From assembly GCA_023441255.1 (NCBI GenBank), contig JAEZPW010000349.1, positions 1-16,679 of the forward strand: a stretch of DNA of 16,679 nt, read 5' to 3'. The position numbers and the translations under genes are program-made. Source of the stretch: Acidobacteriota bacterium (GTDB lineage: Bacteria > Acidobacteriota > Terriglobia > Terriglobales > Acidobacteriaceae). The notes beneath the pieces were generated by a model that had not been told where the DNA came from, searched no databases, and worked only from the letters and a program-made list of their open reading frames with translations. Of this stretch, positions 6,065-13,755 are shown piece by piece (the stretch's first letter is position 1; every line of letters starts with the position of its first letter).

Positions 6065-7860
6065 CAGTGCGCCTCCCGCATGTAAATGGTCTCGTCGCTG
6101 GCCCCGGCAGGGAACTCGATCGGGGCTGCTACTGCGCGGCGTCGCTCCGGCAAAAGGAGTACGGCGATGATGGCCAGAATGCTGGACCCGATTGGCAGCA
6201 GGCCCCACATGATGCCCTGCCAGGCTGGTGGTTTGCCGCCGAAGGACATGGGGTGGGCAGGCGGAACGTCTTCCTTGGTCCAAAGGGTGATCAGGCCGTT
6301 GTTGTACTGTTCGGCGGGACGCCAGCCGGCGAATGCGAGCAGCGGCTCGTAATAGCGGTCACGCACGAAGATGTACTTGAGACCGTACTGGTTCGCGTGC
6401 TGAAGCACGGCACGTAAGGAGTCCATTCCGTTCGTGCCGTAGTATTTCGAGCTGGTGAGCTGAGCCGAACCGTAGCGCGTCATTTCAGGCAGCAGGCGGG
6501 CGGAGTTGTATTCGCCGTCGACGCTGCTGGCATTGGCGTCCATTCCGACTTTTGACATCATGCTTCCGAAACCGAGGGTCAAGTAACGGAAGCGGTCGTG
6601 CCTGTCACGGTTGAGGAAGTTGACCACGGGTTGAACGTCGAGGTCGCCGATGTTGTACGTGTGCCAGGTGAGCCAGCCGATGGCGACGCCGCAGGAAATA
6701 CAGGCGGCCACGAATACCGCGATAGCTCCGGTGCGGTTGAACCGGTCAACGATTTTGACAGCGAGCACGGCGACAATGGGGAGCGCGAGCAACGTGGCCC
6801 AGAAGTTGAAGCGCTCGAAGGTCAGGACGTAGAAGGCGCGTCCGAGCAACCAGCGCGGAACGGGCGTGGTGCCGCCGAGTCCGAACAGGAACGCCACCCA
6901 GAATCCGAAGAACAGTGGGCGAAGCCGCCGCTCGGTGGCCCCTTTCCAGAACACGTAAGGAAGCGCGAGGATGAGCGTGCCGAATGGAATGACCCAGAAG
7001 TTGACTCCCCAAATCGGCGCGAGCAGGAAATTGTCGCGACTCGCATGGGGGATTGGCATTTGTTTGATCGGGTTCTCGATCAGCGCAAGAAAGTAGGGCA
7101 GCAGCACCACTCCGATGCCCACGGTGGTTATCACGGCGAAGATAATGGCGCGCGAGACGACGCCCGCAGTGGATGCGTCCACGCCATCCTTTTGGCGGTC
7201 AAGGAGGGCAAGCCAGAGTACCGGCGCCGCAAACAGTACCGCACCGAAAAGCAAGGTGACGTGGTGAGCCGCAGCCGCGGCGAGACATAGAACGACGCCC
7301 TTGATCAAGGCGCGCCATTTGGCTTCGCGCGACCAATCGTAAAAGTAGGGCAAAGCGTTCAGATAAAGAGGCGCCGCCATCGTGGTGGAGAGCTGTCCTG
7401 ACTGATAAACGAGAAAGGAAAGCGACCCGAGCAGCACGCTGCCAAGCGCCGCGTAACTGGCGGCACGCTCACCGACGAATATGCGCGCGAAGCGGAACAT
7501 GCCGACGGGCAGCAGCAGGATCGCCACGCCCTGGACGAAGGCGTAAGCCATCGGCAAGCTAAAGCCGATCTTGGCGAGCAGGGCCATCCAGTAGTGCTGC
7601 AGCGGCGGGTAGGTGGTCTGGGAGAAACCGGTAAACCACTTCTCGTTCCACGGGTTAAACCAGTGCTGCGCGTAATGGGACGCGAAGAACATGTGGAAGT
7701 ACGCGTCGTATGAGCCGTTGGGCAACTGCATGAGCAGCAGAGGCACGTGCACGGCGAGGGCGAGCAGGATGATCGCCGATAGCGGGATCGTGCGGCTCCA
7801 GGGCCGCGATGCTGCGGGCGTGTAACTATAAGCCTGCGTGGGGGAACCGATGACGCTCAA
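6064..7860 (-). CDS. Polytopic membrane protein, GT-C/PTPS-related type
   Basis: A 598-residue inner-membrane protein with about ten to twelve hydrophobic segments, beginning at 25-46 and ending at about 550-572, and a soluble stretch of about 140 residues before the last segment (roughly 405-545, containing DGEYNSARLLPEMTRYG and KYIFVRDRYYEPLL). The first external loop carries YDAYFHM with Asp52 and His56, the place where GT-C glycosyltransferases keep their catalytic acidic residue. Overall it resembles the PTPS-related membrane family and YfhO-like GT-C proteins. It probably moves a lipid-linked sugar onto an acceptor outside the cytoplasm, but acceptor and activity are inferred. The start is TTG at 7860, fixed by GGAGG six bases upstream; the next ATG is 43 codons in, inside the first membrane segment. 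It heads the minus-strand operon. Confidence 0.8.
   Translation of the reverse strand: MSVIGSPTQAYSYTPAASRPWSRTIPLSAIILLALAVHVPLLLMQLPNGSYDAYFHMFFASHYAQHWFNPWNEKWFTGFSQTTYPPLQHYWMALLAKIGFSLPMAYAFVQGVAILLLPVGMFRFARIFVGERAASYAALGSVLLGSLSFLVYQSGQLSTTMAAPLYLNALPYFYDWSREAKWRALIKGVVLCLAAAAAHHVTLLFGAVLFAAPVLWLALLDRQKDGVDASTAGVVSRAIIFAVITTVGIGVVLLPYFLALIENPIKQMPIPHASRDNFLLAPIWGVNFWVIPFGTLILALPYVFWKGATERRLRPLFFGFWVAFLFGLGGTTPVPRWLLGRAFYVLTFERFNFWATLLALPIVAVLAVKIVDRFNRTGAIAVFVAACISCGVAIGWLTWHTYNIGDLDVQPVVNFLNRDRHDRFRYLTLGFGSMMSKVGMDANASSVDGEYNSARLLPEMTRYGSAQLTSSKYYGTNGMDSLRAVLQHANQYGLKYIFVRDRYYEPLLAFAGWRPAEQYNNGLITLWTKEDVPPAHPMSFGGKPPAWQGIMWGLLPIGSSILAIIAVLLLPERRRAVAAPIEFPAGASDETIYMREAH
6072..6076 (-). 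promoter_or_regulatory. Shine-Dalgarno site fixing the start at 6064
   Basis: GGAGG on the minus strand, seven bases before ATG at 6064, inside the last codons of the upstream gene. It rules out the longer reading frame that begins at 6283. Confidence 0.85.
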
Positions 7861-7866
7861 AGTTGT

Positions 7867-7871
7867 CCTCC
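7867..7871 (-). promoter_or_regulatory. Shine-Dalgarno site fixing a TTG start at 7860
   Basis: GGAGG on the minus strand, six bases before TTG at 7860. There is no ATG or GTG at the right place, so this site decides the start of the operon's first gene. Confidence 0.8.
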
Positions 7872-8083
7872 GAATCCGAGCCCCTGGGAGCTGTAACTAA
7901 CCCCCCACGAACGGGGCGTTCCGAAGCCCCATCGCGATTCGCAAAACGTCTGCGCTCTGGGGCGGTAACCACGACAGCAGTTTCGATTCCTAAATGGACA
8001 AGCCGGTTTTCTCTCTAGCGGCCACTGCGGTCTGCTCGGAATGTCGTATCGTGGCGGGCAGACACATACCTTGCTCAGAGTGA

Positions 8084-8095
8084 GTACGCGCGTAC
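8084..8095. promoter_or_regulatory. 12-base perfect palindrome, candidate operator
   Basis: GTACGCGCGTAC is an exact palindrome located 134-145 bases before the GTG start of the exporter gene and more than 220 bases from the divergent TTG start. It could bind a dimeric regulator acting on the plus-strand operon. This is pattern-based only, since short palindromes occur by chance in GC-rich DNA. Confidence 0.3.
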
Positions 8096-8228
8096 CGCAC
8101 TTCAGCAATATTCGTTCAGGCGCAAGAATCCAGACCGCCGAATGTCTGCAGAATGCATCTGTCCCACTTGGAATTGCGCTTGCGAGTGCGACTTTCGACG
8201 GCATTGCACGCGCCCAGAGTTTCGGCCA

Positions 8229-11200
8229 GTGAAAAGATATTCGGACATAAAAAACATATTCGTCCTCCCTTTGCTTGCGGTTCTCCTGAGCGCGGCGTTG
8301 TTCGCGCAGGAATTCGAGATCAACGGCGGTCAGACGTCGAGTGCCTCGCCAAACGCGCCGGCAGCGCGGAAGAAGTCGGCAACGCAGCCATCTTCCGCGG
8401 GCGCTAACTCGAGCACCGGGTTCGGTTGGGGCAGCAGCATTGAGGTTGGCCGACTGGGCCGTGCCGCTGAAGACTCTCTGCAAAGGGGAAATTACGCCGC
8501 CGCTTCCGACTACGCGCAACGCGCACTGAAAGCAGCTCCGAACAACCCCCGGCTGTGGTTCCTGTTGGGTTATACGGCACGACTGGCCGGTCGCGGACAG
8601 ACGTCGCTGGATGCGTATCAGCGCGGTTTACAGATGGAGCCGGGTTCGGTCGAAGGCCTTTCCGGCATGGCGCAGACCTACATGCGCATGGGTCGCATGG
8701 ATGAGGCCAAGAAGATTCTGCTGCAGGTGATCGCCGCAAACCCGCGTCGCCCGAATGACCTGACGATGGCGGGCGAGCTGTTCCTGAAGACCGGCGATTA
8801 CGAGCGGGCCGCTGGATTGCTGGAGCGTGCCGAGGCGCTGCAGCCGAATTCGCATGCCGAGGTGCTGCTGGCGCAGACCTATATGCGCCTGAAGCAACCG
8901 GACAAGGCGAAGGGAGTTCTCGAGCGGGCTAAGGCGCGTTCGCCGCGAAACCCAGATGTATACCGGGCGGTGGCGGATTACTACCGTGAGCAGCGCGATT
9001 ACAAGAACGCGATCGAGACCCTGAAGGAGGTGCCGAACAAGACTCCCGAGGTGATGGGCGAACTCGGGTACACGTATGAACTTGCCGGCATGAAAAAGGA
9101 GTCGGCCGATGCCTACGTGAAGGGCGCGAAGGCGGCACCGAACAACATCACGCTGCAACTCGGGGCGGCATCGGCGCTGTCGCGGAACGGGGATATACCC
9201 GAAGCTCAGAGCTACCTGGCAAACGCCGAAAAGCTGGACGCAAACAATTATCGCCTACACGCGATCCGGGCTGACATTGCGCGGACGGAGAAGCGGACGC
9301 AAGACGCTATTCGCGAGTACAACATGGCGCTGGCGAACCTTCCGGACAGTGCTCCCGAGGGGGCGCTCTATCCTATTCAGCTGCGGCTGAACCTGTCTGA
9401 GCAGTACCGCAACGCGGAGGACCAGGCTGCTGCCACCCAGCAGATCAAGCTTGCCGAAGAGCAGATAAACCGGTTGCAGGTGGAAGGACCGATGCGGGCC
9501 GAGTTCCTGCGCATGCGTGCCAGCATCGAGTCCGCGGGCGACAACCTGGCTGCCGCGGAAAACGACCTCAAGGAAGCACGCAAAGTAGATCCCGGAAACA
9601 TCAATATCACGATCCAATACGCGGCACTGCTGTGGCGCATGAAGCGCGGCGACGAAGCGCGCGCGCTTTACAATGAGGCGCTCAAGCAGGATGCGAACAA
9701 CCGCTATGCGCTTGAATCGCTCGGATACCTGGCGCGCGAGAACGGCGACAACAAGACGGCGGAAGTGTTCTTCAAACGTTTGCAGGCGGCGTATCCGAAC
9801 GACTACGTCGCCTACGTCGCGCTGGGTGACCTGTATACGGCGGAGCGGCAGTTCGAGAAGGCGCAGGCGAACTATGAGCAGGGGTACAAGTTCGCGCCGT
9901 CCAGCGCCCTGATCATCGCAGGAGGCGCGAACGCCGCGATCGAGGCACACGACATCAATCTGGCCGGGGCCTGGCTGGAACGCGCTAAAGGTGATCTTGC
10001 ACTCGACCCGCGCGTGATGGTCGAGCAAGAACGCTACCTGTTCCACAAGGGCAAGTACCTGGAATCGGCGCGCGTTGGCATGAAGGCCGTAAAGGCGCTG
10101 CCCATGAACCGCGACGCGAGCGTCTACCTGGCTTACAACTTCTATAACCTGGGCCGATACGACGATGCTCTGCGGCTGGTGCGGGAGAAAGCCCTGGTGA
10201 TGCCGAAAGAGCCGAACTTCCCGCTGCTGGCCGGTCACATCCAGAAGCAGACGCAGTTGCTCTATGAAGCCGTGGACGATTACTCCCGGGCGCTTTCGCT
10301 CGACCCGAAAATGGTCGAGGCGTACGTGAACCGCGGCTATGTGCGCAACGACCTGCAGGACGCGGAGCACGCGCTTGCTGATTTCGATTACGTGCTGAAG
10401 ATGCAGCCGGAGAACGGTGTGGCGCACCTTGGCATCGCGTTCAGCTACCTGGAGTTGAAAAAGGGCAAGCCGGCGCTGGACCACGCGGACAAGGCGCAGA
10501 AATTGCTTGGTGAATCGGGCTCCACCCACCTGGCGCGCGCCACCGCGTACCGGCAGATGCGCCTGTTGTCGGAGGCCGAAAAGGAATATCGGGCAGCCCT
10601 GAAATTCGCGCCGGACGACCTTACGTTGCACCTGGCGCTGGCCGACACGCTGTATCACGAGCGCAAGTTCGGCGACTCGATCACGGCGCTCAATGAGTCC
10701 CTGCGGCTCTCGCCTGACGATCCGTTCATCTATGCGCAGCTGGCCCACGGGTACGCGCAGCTCCACCAGCGTGACCAGACGATCCGCTACGTACAGGCAG
10801 CGGAAAAGCTAGAGCCGGACTCGTCGGGAATTCTGCTGGCGACGGGCGACGCGCTCATGGCACTGGGCGACGAGGACGCCGCTATGCAGCGTTTTGCGCG
10901 GGCACTGGACGCTCCCGATGCCAATCGGGTGGATGCGCGACTGAGCATTGCACACCTGTTCACTCGCCTGGGCAAGTGGGACGACGCGCGGCAGCAGATC
11001 TCACTGGCGTTCGCCGAATCGCGTATCGGCGAGGCTTCGCCGGTTACGACGGACAACCTGATCCAGGCAGCGAACCTGTTCCTGGGCATGCATGACTTCG
11101 ACCTGGCCCAGCGGTACTTCGAGAAGGCGCGCGCCGCCGGTGCAGCGGATGAAGTGGTCGCCATTGGACTGGCCAACACCTTCATTGCGCAAGGCAATCC

Positions 11201-12482
11201 GCAGGCGGCACAGGTTCAGCTCTCGGCGGTCAGCAACAGCGCGGAGTTCGCCAACGACTACGACTACACGATGGCTATGGCGAACATCTACCGGCAGCGG
11301 CACGAGGACCGGCAGGCCCTGACCATGTTCGCGAGGGCAAGCCAGATGGCCGGCGACGACGATACCGCTGAGCTGAGCCTGCAGGAGATGGCGGGGCGGG
11401 AAGGCATCCGGCTGAACGAAAAGGTGAGCGTTGCGTCGGACGTGCAGGTGGCGCCGGTCTTTGAAGATTCGACGATCTATATAACGGACGCTCGCCTCTT
11501 CGGCAATCCCGGCAATCCGGCGACGCTGCCACCGCCGCGCTCGTCAATCGAAACGCGCTGGACCAACTTGTATCGCGTGCACGAGGGCAGTCTGCCCACG
11601 ATCAGCGGCTACTTTCAATTGCGCAACGCGCGCGGGCAGATCTCACTGCCGTCCTTGGGCACGGTGGTCGACCGTAACACCTTCGACTACGTCTTCAACG
11701 GCGCGCTGAATCCCGTGCTGCACCTTGGCACGCGGAACTTGCTTCAGTTCAACACCGGGTTGCAGTTCACGGTGCGACGCGACAAGGAGTCCCCGGAAGG
11801 GATGAACCAGAACCTGTTCCGGCAGTTCGCATATATGACGAGCAATCCGTTTGCGAACTGGCTGACGGTGCGCGGGGGGCTGATCCACGAGTCCGGACCC
11901 TTCACGGACATGAACCTGAAGTCGCGAGAATTTGTGGGAAATATCGAGTTCACGGTCGGCCGGCCATGGGACAAGACGGCGCTGGTGACCGGGTACTCGG
12001 GACGCGACCTGCAGTTCCATGGCAATCCGGGCGGGTCGGCTGTGCTCGCCAACAACCTCTTCAGCGAGTTCTACAGTACGTCGTCGTACATCGGCGTACA
12101 GCGGAAATTCGGCCAGAAGTTCCGCATGACAGTGCTTGGGGAATACCTGCGCACGTGGCGCACGCAGCTGAACGATTACGCTACGGCGCAGATCATGCGT
12201 CCGGCATTCGACTTTGAATACAAAGTGTCGAAGAACTGGAGCGTGGACGGATCGTTCGCTTCTTCGCGCGGAATGGGAATTCACGACTATGACAACGTGC
12301 AAAGCGGTCTGCTCATCTCTTATGTGAAGCCACTGCGACGGCTTCTGAACGACGGCACGGGCACGCTGCCGATTCAGTATCCTTTGCGATTCTCGTTCGG
12401 ATTCCAGCAGGAGAACTTCTACAACTTTACTGGCCGCGGTCAAACGATGGTCCGACCGATCGTACGATTGACGCTCTTTTAG
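8229..12482 (+). CDS. Outer-membrane TPR/beta-barrel polysaccharide exporter (PelB/BcsC-like)
   Basis: A 1417-residue protein. Residues 1-27 are a signal peptide (hydrophobic core FVLPLLAVLLSAALFAQ, cleaved near FAQ-EF), followed by a Ser/Ala/Pro linker to about 70. From about 75 to 1055 run more than twenty TPR repeats with the recurring pattern A...Y..AL...P. After a short linker, residues about 1107-1417 are rich in alternating polar/hydrophobic strands and end VRLTLF, a C-terminal phenylalanine typical of outer-membrane barrels. This TPR-scaffold plus roughly 310-residue barrel is the architecture of BcsC, PgaA and PelB, which guide and export polysaccharide. It heads an operon with a glycosyltransferase and a flippase, which supports that role. 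The start is GTG at 8229; the reading frame is open from 8142, but those 29 Cys-rich codons precede the signal peptide and look non-coding. A strong ribosome site is lacking. Confidence 0.85.
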   Translation: MKRYSDIKNIFVLPLLAVLLSAALFAQEFEINGGQTSSASPNAPAARKKSATQPSSAGANSSTGFGWGSSIEVGRLGRAAEDSLQRGNYAAASDYAQRALKAAPNNPRLWFLLGYTARLAGRGQTSLDAYQRGLQMEPGSVEGLSGMAQTYMRMGRMDEAKKILLQVIAANPRRPNDLTMAGELFLKTGDYERAAGLLERAEALQPNSHAEVLLAQTYMRLKQPDKAKGVLERAKARSPRNPDVYRAVADYYREQRDYKNAIETLKEVPNKTPEVMGELGYTYELAGMKKESADAYVKGAKAAPNNITLQLGAASALSRNGDIPEAQSYLANAEKLDANNYRLHAIRADIARTEKRTQDAIREYNMALANLPDSAPEGALYPIQLRLNLSEQYRNAEDQAAATQQIKLAEEQINRLQVEGPMRAEFLRMRASIESAGDNLAAAENDLKEARKVDPGNINITIQYAALLWRMKRGDEARALYNEALKQDANNRYALESLGYLARENGDNKTAEVFFKRLQAAYPNDYVAYVALGDLYTAERQFEKAQANYEQGYKFAPSSALIIAGGANAAIEAHDINLAGAWLERAKGDLALDPRVMVEQERYLFHKGKYLESARVGMKAVKALPMNRDASVYLAYNFYNLGRYDDALRLVREKALVMPKEPNFPLLAGHIQKQTQLLYEAVDDYSRALSLDPKMVEAYVNRGYVRNDLQDAEHALADFDYVLKMQPENGVAHLGIAFSYLELKKGKPALDHADKAQKLLGESGSTHLARATAYRQMRLLSEAEKEYRAALKFAPDDLTLHLALADTLYHERKFGDSITALNESLRLSPDDPFIYAQLAHGYAQLHQRDQTIRYVQAAEKLEPDSSGILLATGDALMALGDEDAAMQRFARALDAPDANRVDARLSIAHLFTRLGKWDDARQQISLAFAESRIGEASPVTTDNLIQAANLFLGMHDFDLAQRYFEKARAAGAADEVVAIGLANTFIAQGNPQAAQVQLSAVSNSAEFANDYDYTMAMANIYRQRHEDRQALTMFARASQMAGDDDTAELSLQEMAGREGIRLNEKVSVASDVQVAPVFEDSTIYITDARLFGNPGNPATLPPPRSSIETRWTNLYRVHEGSLPTISGYFQLRNARGQISLPSLGTVVDRNTFDYVFNGALNPVLHLGTRNLLQFNTGLQFTVRRDKESPEGMNQNLFRQFAYMTSNPFANWLTVRGGLIHESGPFTDMNLKSREFVGNIEFTVGRPWDKTALVTGYSGRDLQFHGNPGGSAVLANNLFSEFYSTSSYIGVQRKFGQKFRMTVLGEYLRTWRTQLNDYATAQIMRPAFDFEYKVSKNWSVDGSFASSRGMGIHDYDNVQSGLLISYVKPLRRLLNDGTGTLPIQYPLRFSFGFQQENFYNFTGRGQTMVRPIVRLTLF

Positions 12483-12487
12483 GTGCC

Positions 12488-12493
12488 AGAGGA
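12488..12493 (+). promoter_or_regulatory. Ribosome binding site of the glycosyltransferase gene
   Basis: AGAGGA lies five bases before the ATG at 12499, within the 16-base gap after the exporter stop. The short gap supports co-transcription. Confidence 0.75.
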
Positions 12494-12498
12494 CCCAC

Positions 12499-13755
12499 AT
12501 GAAGATATGTCTTGTTACGGCGTTCCCGCCCAGCCGACGGCTGCTCAATGAATACGGATTCCACATCGCGCAGGAACTAAAGCGCCATCCGCTGCTCAGC
12601 CTGACAGTGCTGGGCGACATCATGGAACAACCCGAGGAGGAGCTGCCGGAGTTCGATGTGGTGCGCTGCTGGCAGCTGAACCGGAGTCTGAACCAGCGAC
12701 CTTTGCTGGCGGCTTTGCGCGACATCAAACCCGACGTGGTCTGGTTCAACCTCATCTTCTCGACGTTCGGAAACAGTCATAATCCCCTGGCTGCGTTTTC
12801 GGGTCTCACGCTGCCCGCGATAACGCGCGCGGCCGGGTATTACACCCACGTCACACTGCATCACCTCATGGATCATGTAGATCTCGCCGACGCGGGCGTG
12901 AAGCATGCGCGCCTGTATCGCACCGCCGGATATGTGGCGACCCGTGCCGTGCTGATGGCCAACTCGTTGTCGGTGCTGCTGCCGGCGTACCGGCGGACGT
13001 TGATCGACCGATACCGCGGGCGGAATATCCACTTCCGTGCACACGGCATCCTGTCGAGCCGGCCGGAGTACCCGGACCTCGGATTGAGAGGGAATCCGGA
13101 GCACCGCATCCTGGTCTTCGGCAAGTGGGGGACTTACAAACGGCTTGAACTGGTGCTGCAAGCATTTGCGTCGGTACGTGCGAGTTTTCCAACAGTGAAG
13201 CTGGTAATCGCCGGCGCCGATCATCCCATGGCGCCGGGCTACGTGGAATCGGTCAGGGCGAAATGGGGTGATGACCCGAACATCGAGTTTACGGGCTACG
13301 TGGAAGAGGAGGACATCGCGCCGCTGTTCAAACAAGCGACCATGCTGGTGATGCCTTATAACTCCGCGACGGGCGCAAGCGGAGTAGCGCATCTTGCGTG
13401 CGAATACGGAGTGCCGATCGTCTCGGCCGACATTAAGGATTTTCGCGGAATGGCTGACGACGAGGGCATCGCGATTGAGTTCTATCGCACGGGAAGCGCG
13501 GCGGATCTGGAACGAAAAATCGTAGAACTCCTCTGCTTTCCTGAGCGACAGAAGGAAATGGCTGAACAGAACTTTTCGGCAGCGCTGCGGATGACCATGC
13601 CCGCCATCATCACGCAGTACCTGCGATCATTCGATATCCACCAGCGGGCGCGAGCGCTCAGCCCGATGTCGCGCTTCAGGCGCATACCGCCGTGGGTGCC
13701 GTCGCGTTCCATGTTGTTCCGCGCCGCAGGGCCGAGGTGGTCATCATGGATGTGA
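12499..13755 (+). CDS. GT4-type glycosyltransferase (GT-B fold)
   Basis: A 418-residue cytosolic glycosyltransferase with no membrane segment. The N-terminal half begins MKICLVTAFPPSRRLLNEYG, the usual first strand and acceptor-side loop of GT-B enzymes. The C-terminal donor domain contains FGKWGTYKRLELVLQAF (207-223, with Lys214/Arg215 at the phosphate-binding position), IEFTGYVEEEDIAPLFKQATMLVMPY (262-287) and TGASGVAHLACEYGVPIVSAD (291-311). The canonical EX7E pair is absent: by my alignment the two glutamates correspond to Thr291 and Leu299, while a shifted Glu302 follows. A related pattern (PY.SATG.SGV.HLA) occurs in a recognised GT4 subgroup, so activity is still likely. In this operon it probably polymerises or extends the exported glycan, as PelF does in the Pel system. 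Sugar specificity cannot be read. The final 30 residues are basic and unconserved. Confidence 0.88.
   Translation: MKICLVTAFPPSRRLLNEYGFHIAQELKRHPLLSLTVLGDIMEQPEEELPEFDVVRCWQLNRSLNQRPLLAALRDIKPDVVWFNLIFSTFGNSHNPLAAFSGLTLPAITRAAGYYTHVTLHHLMDHVDLADAGVKHARLYRTAGYVATRAVLMANSLSVLLPAYRRTLIDRYRGRNIHFRAHGILSSRPEYPDLGLRGNPEHRILVFGKWGTYKRLELVLQAFASVRASFPTVKLVIAGADHPMAPGYVESVRAKWGDDPNIEFTGYVEEEDIAPLFKQATMLVMPYNSATGASGVAHLACEYGVPIVSADIKDFRGMADDEGIAIEFYRTGSAADLERKIVELLCFPERQKEMAEQNFSAALRMTMPAIITQYLRSFDIHQRARALSPMSRFRRIPPWVPSRSMLFRAAGPRWSSWM
13734..13740 (+). promoter_or_regulatory. Ribosome binding site selecting the start at 13746
   Basis: GAGGTGG lies five bases before ATG at 13746, inside the 3' end of the glycosyltransferase gene. 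It favours this start over the in-frame ATG at 13692. Confidence 0.7.

Larger units (their letters stand above)
7861..8228. promoter_or_regulatory. Divergent control region between the two envelope operons
   Basis: This 368-base gap separates the minus-strand operon (start 7860) from the plus-strand exopolysaccharide operon (start 8229), so both promoters should lie here. I could not find a convincing -35/-10 pair for either. A perfect 12-base palindrome, GTACGCGCGTAC, lies at 8084-8095. GGGGC (7913-7917) and GCCCC (7926-7930) can form a small hairpin. A 63-codon frame (8041-8232) crosses it but has third-position composition unlike the real genes. Confidence 0.5.

Noticed and set aside
3337..6085. 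Long plus-strand open frames at 3337-3990, 3993-4928 and 4844-6085
   Set aside because: They are antisense to the minus-strand operon. The minus-strand frames have signal peptides, coupled starts and recognisable folds; the plus-strand translations show no domain and arise from GC-rich codon bias.
8027..8138. Inverted pair GCGGTCTG (8027-8034) and CAGACCGC (8131-8138)
   Set aside because: Eight bases separated by nearly 100 in GC-rich DNA is expected by chance; no supporting structure.
8142..8228. 29-codon N-terminal extension of the exporter (Cys-rich)
   Set aside because: It would put a Cys-rich segment before a normal signal peptide; the GTG at 8229 starts right at the signal peptide.
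8041..8232. 63-codon plus-strand frame ending in a GTGA overlap with the exporter start
   Set aside because: The overlap would fit coupling, but there is no ribosome site, about half of third positions are A/T unlike the GC-rich neighbours, and the peptide has no recognisable feature. Kept as a remote possibility of a leader peptide.
7857..8519. 220-codon minus-strand frame across the divergent region
   Set aside because: Overlaps the exporter signal peptide and TPR start on the other strand, Arg-rich with no domain, and no plausible ribosome site context.
9255..12755. Large minus-strand frames at 9255-10766 and 11643-12755
   Set aside because: Antisense to the TPR/barrel gene and its neighbour; composition is Arg/Val/His-rich with no signal or domain.
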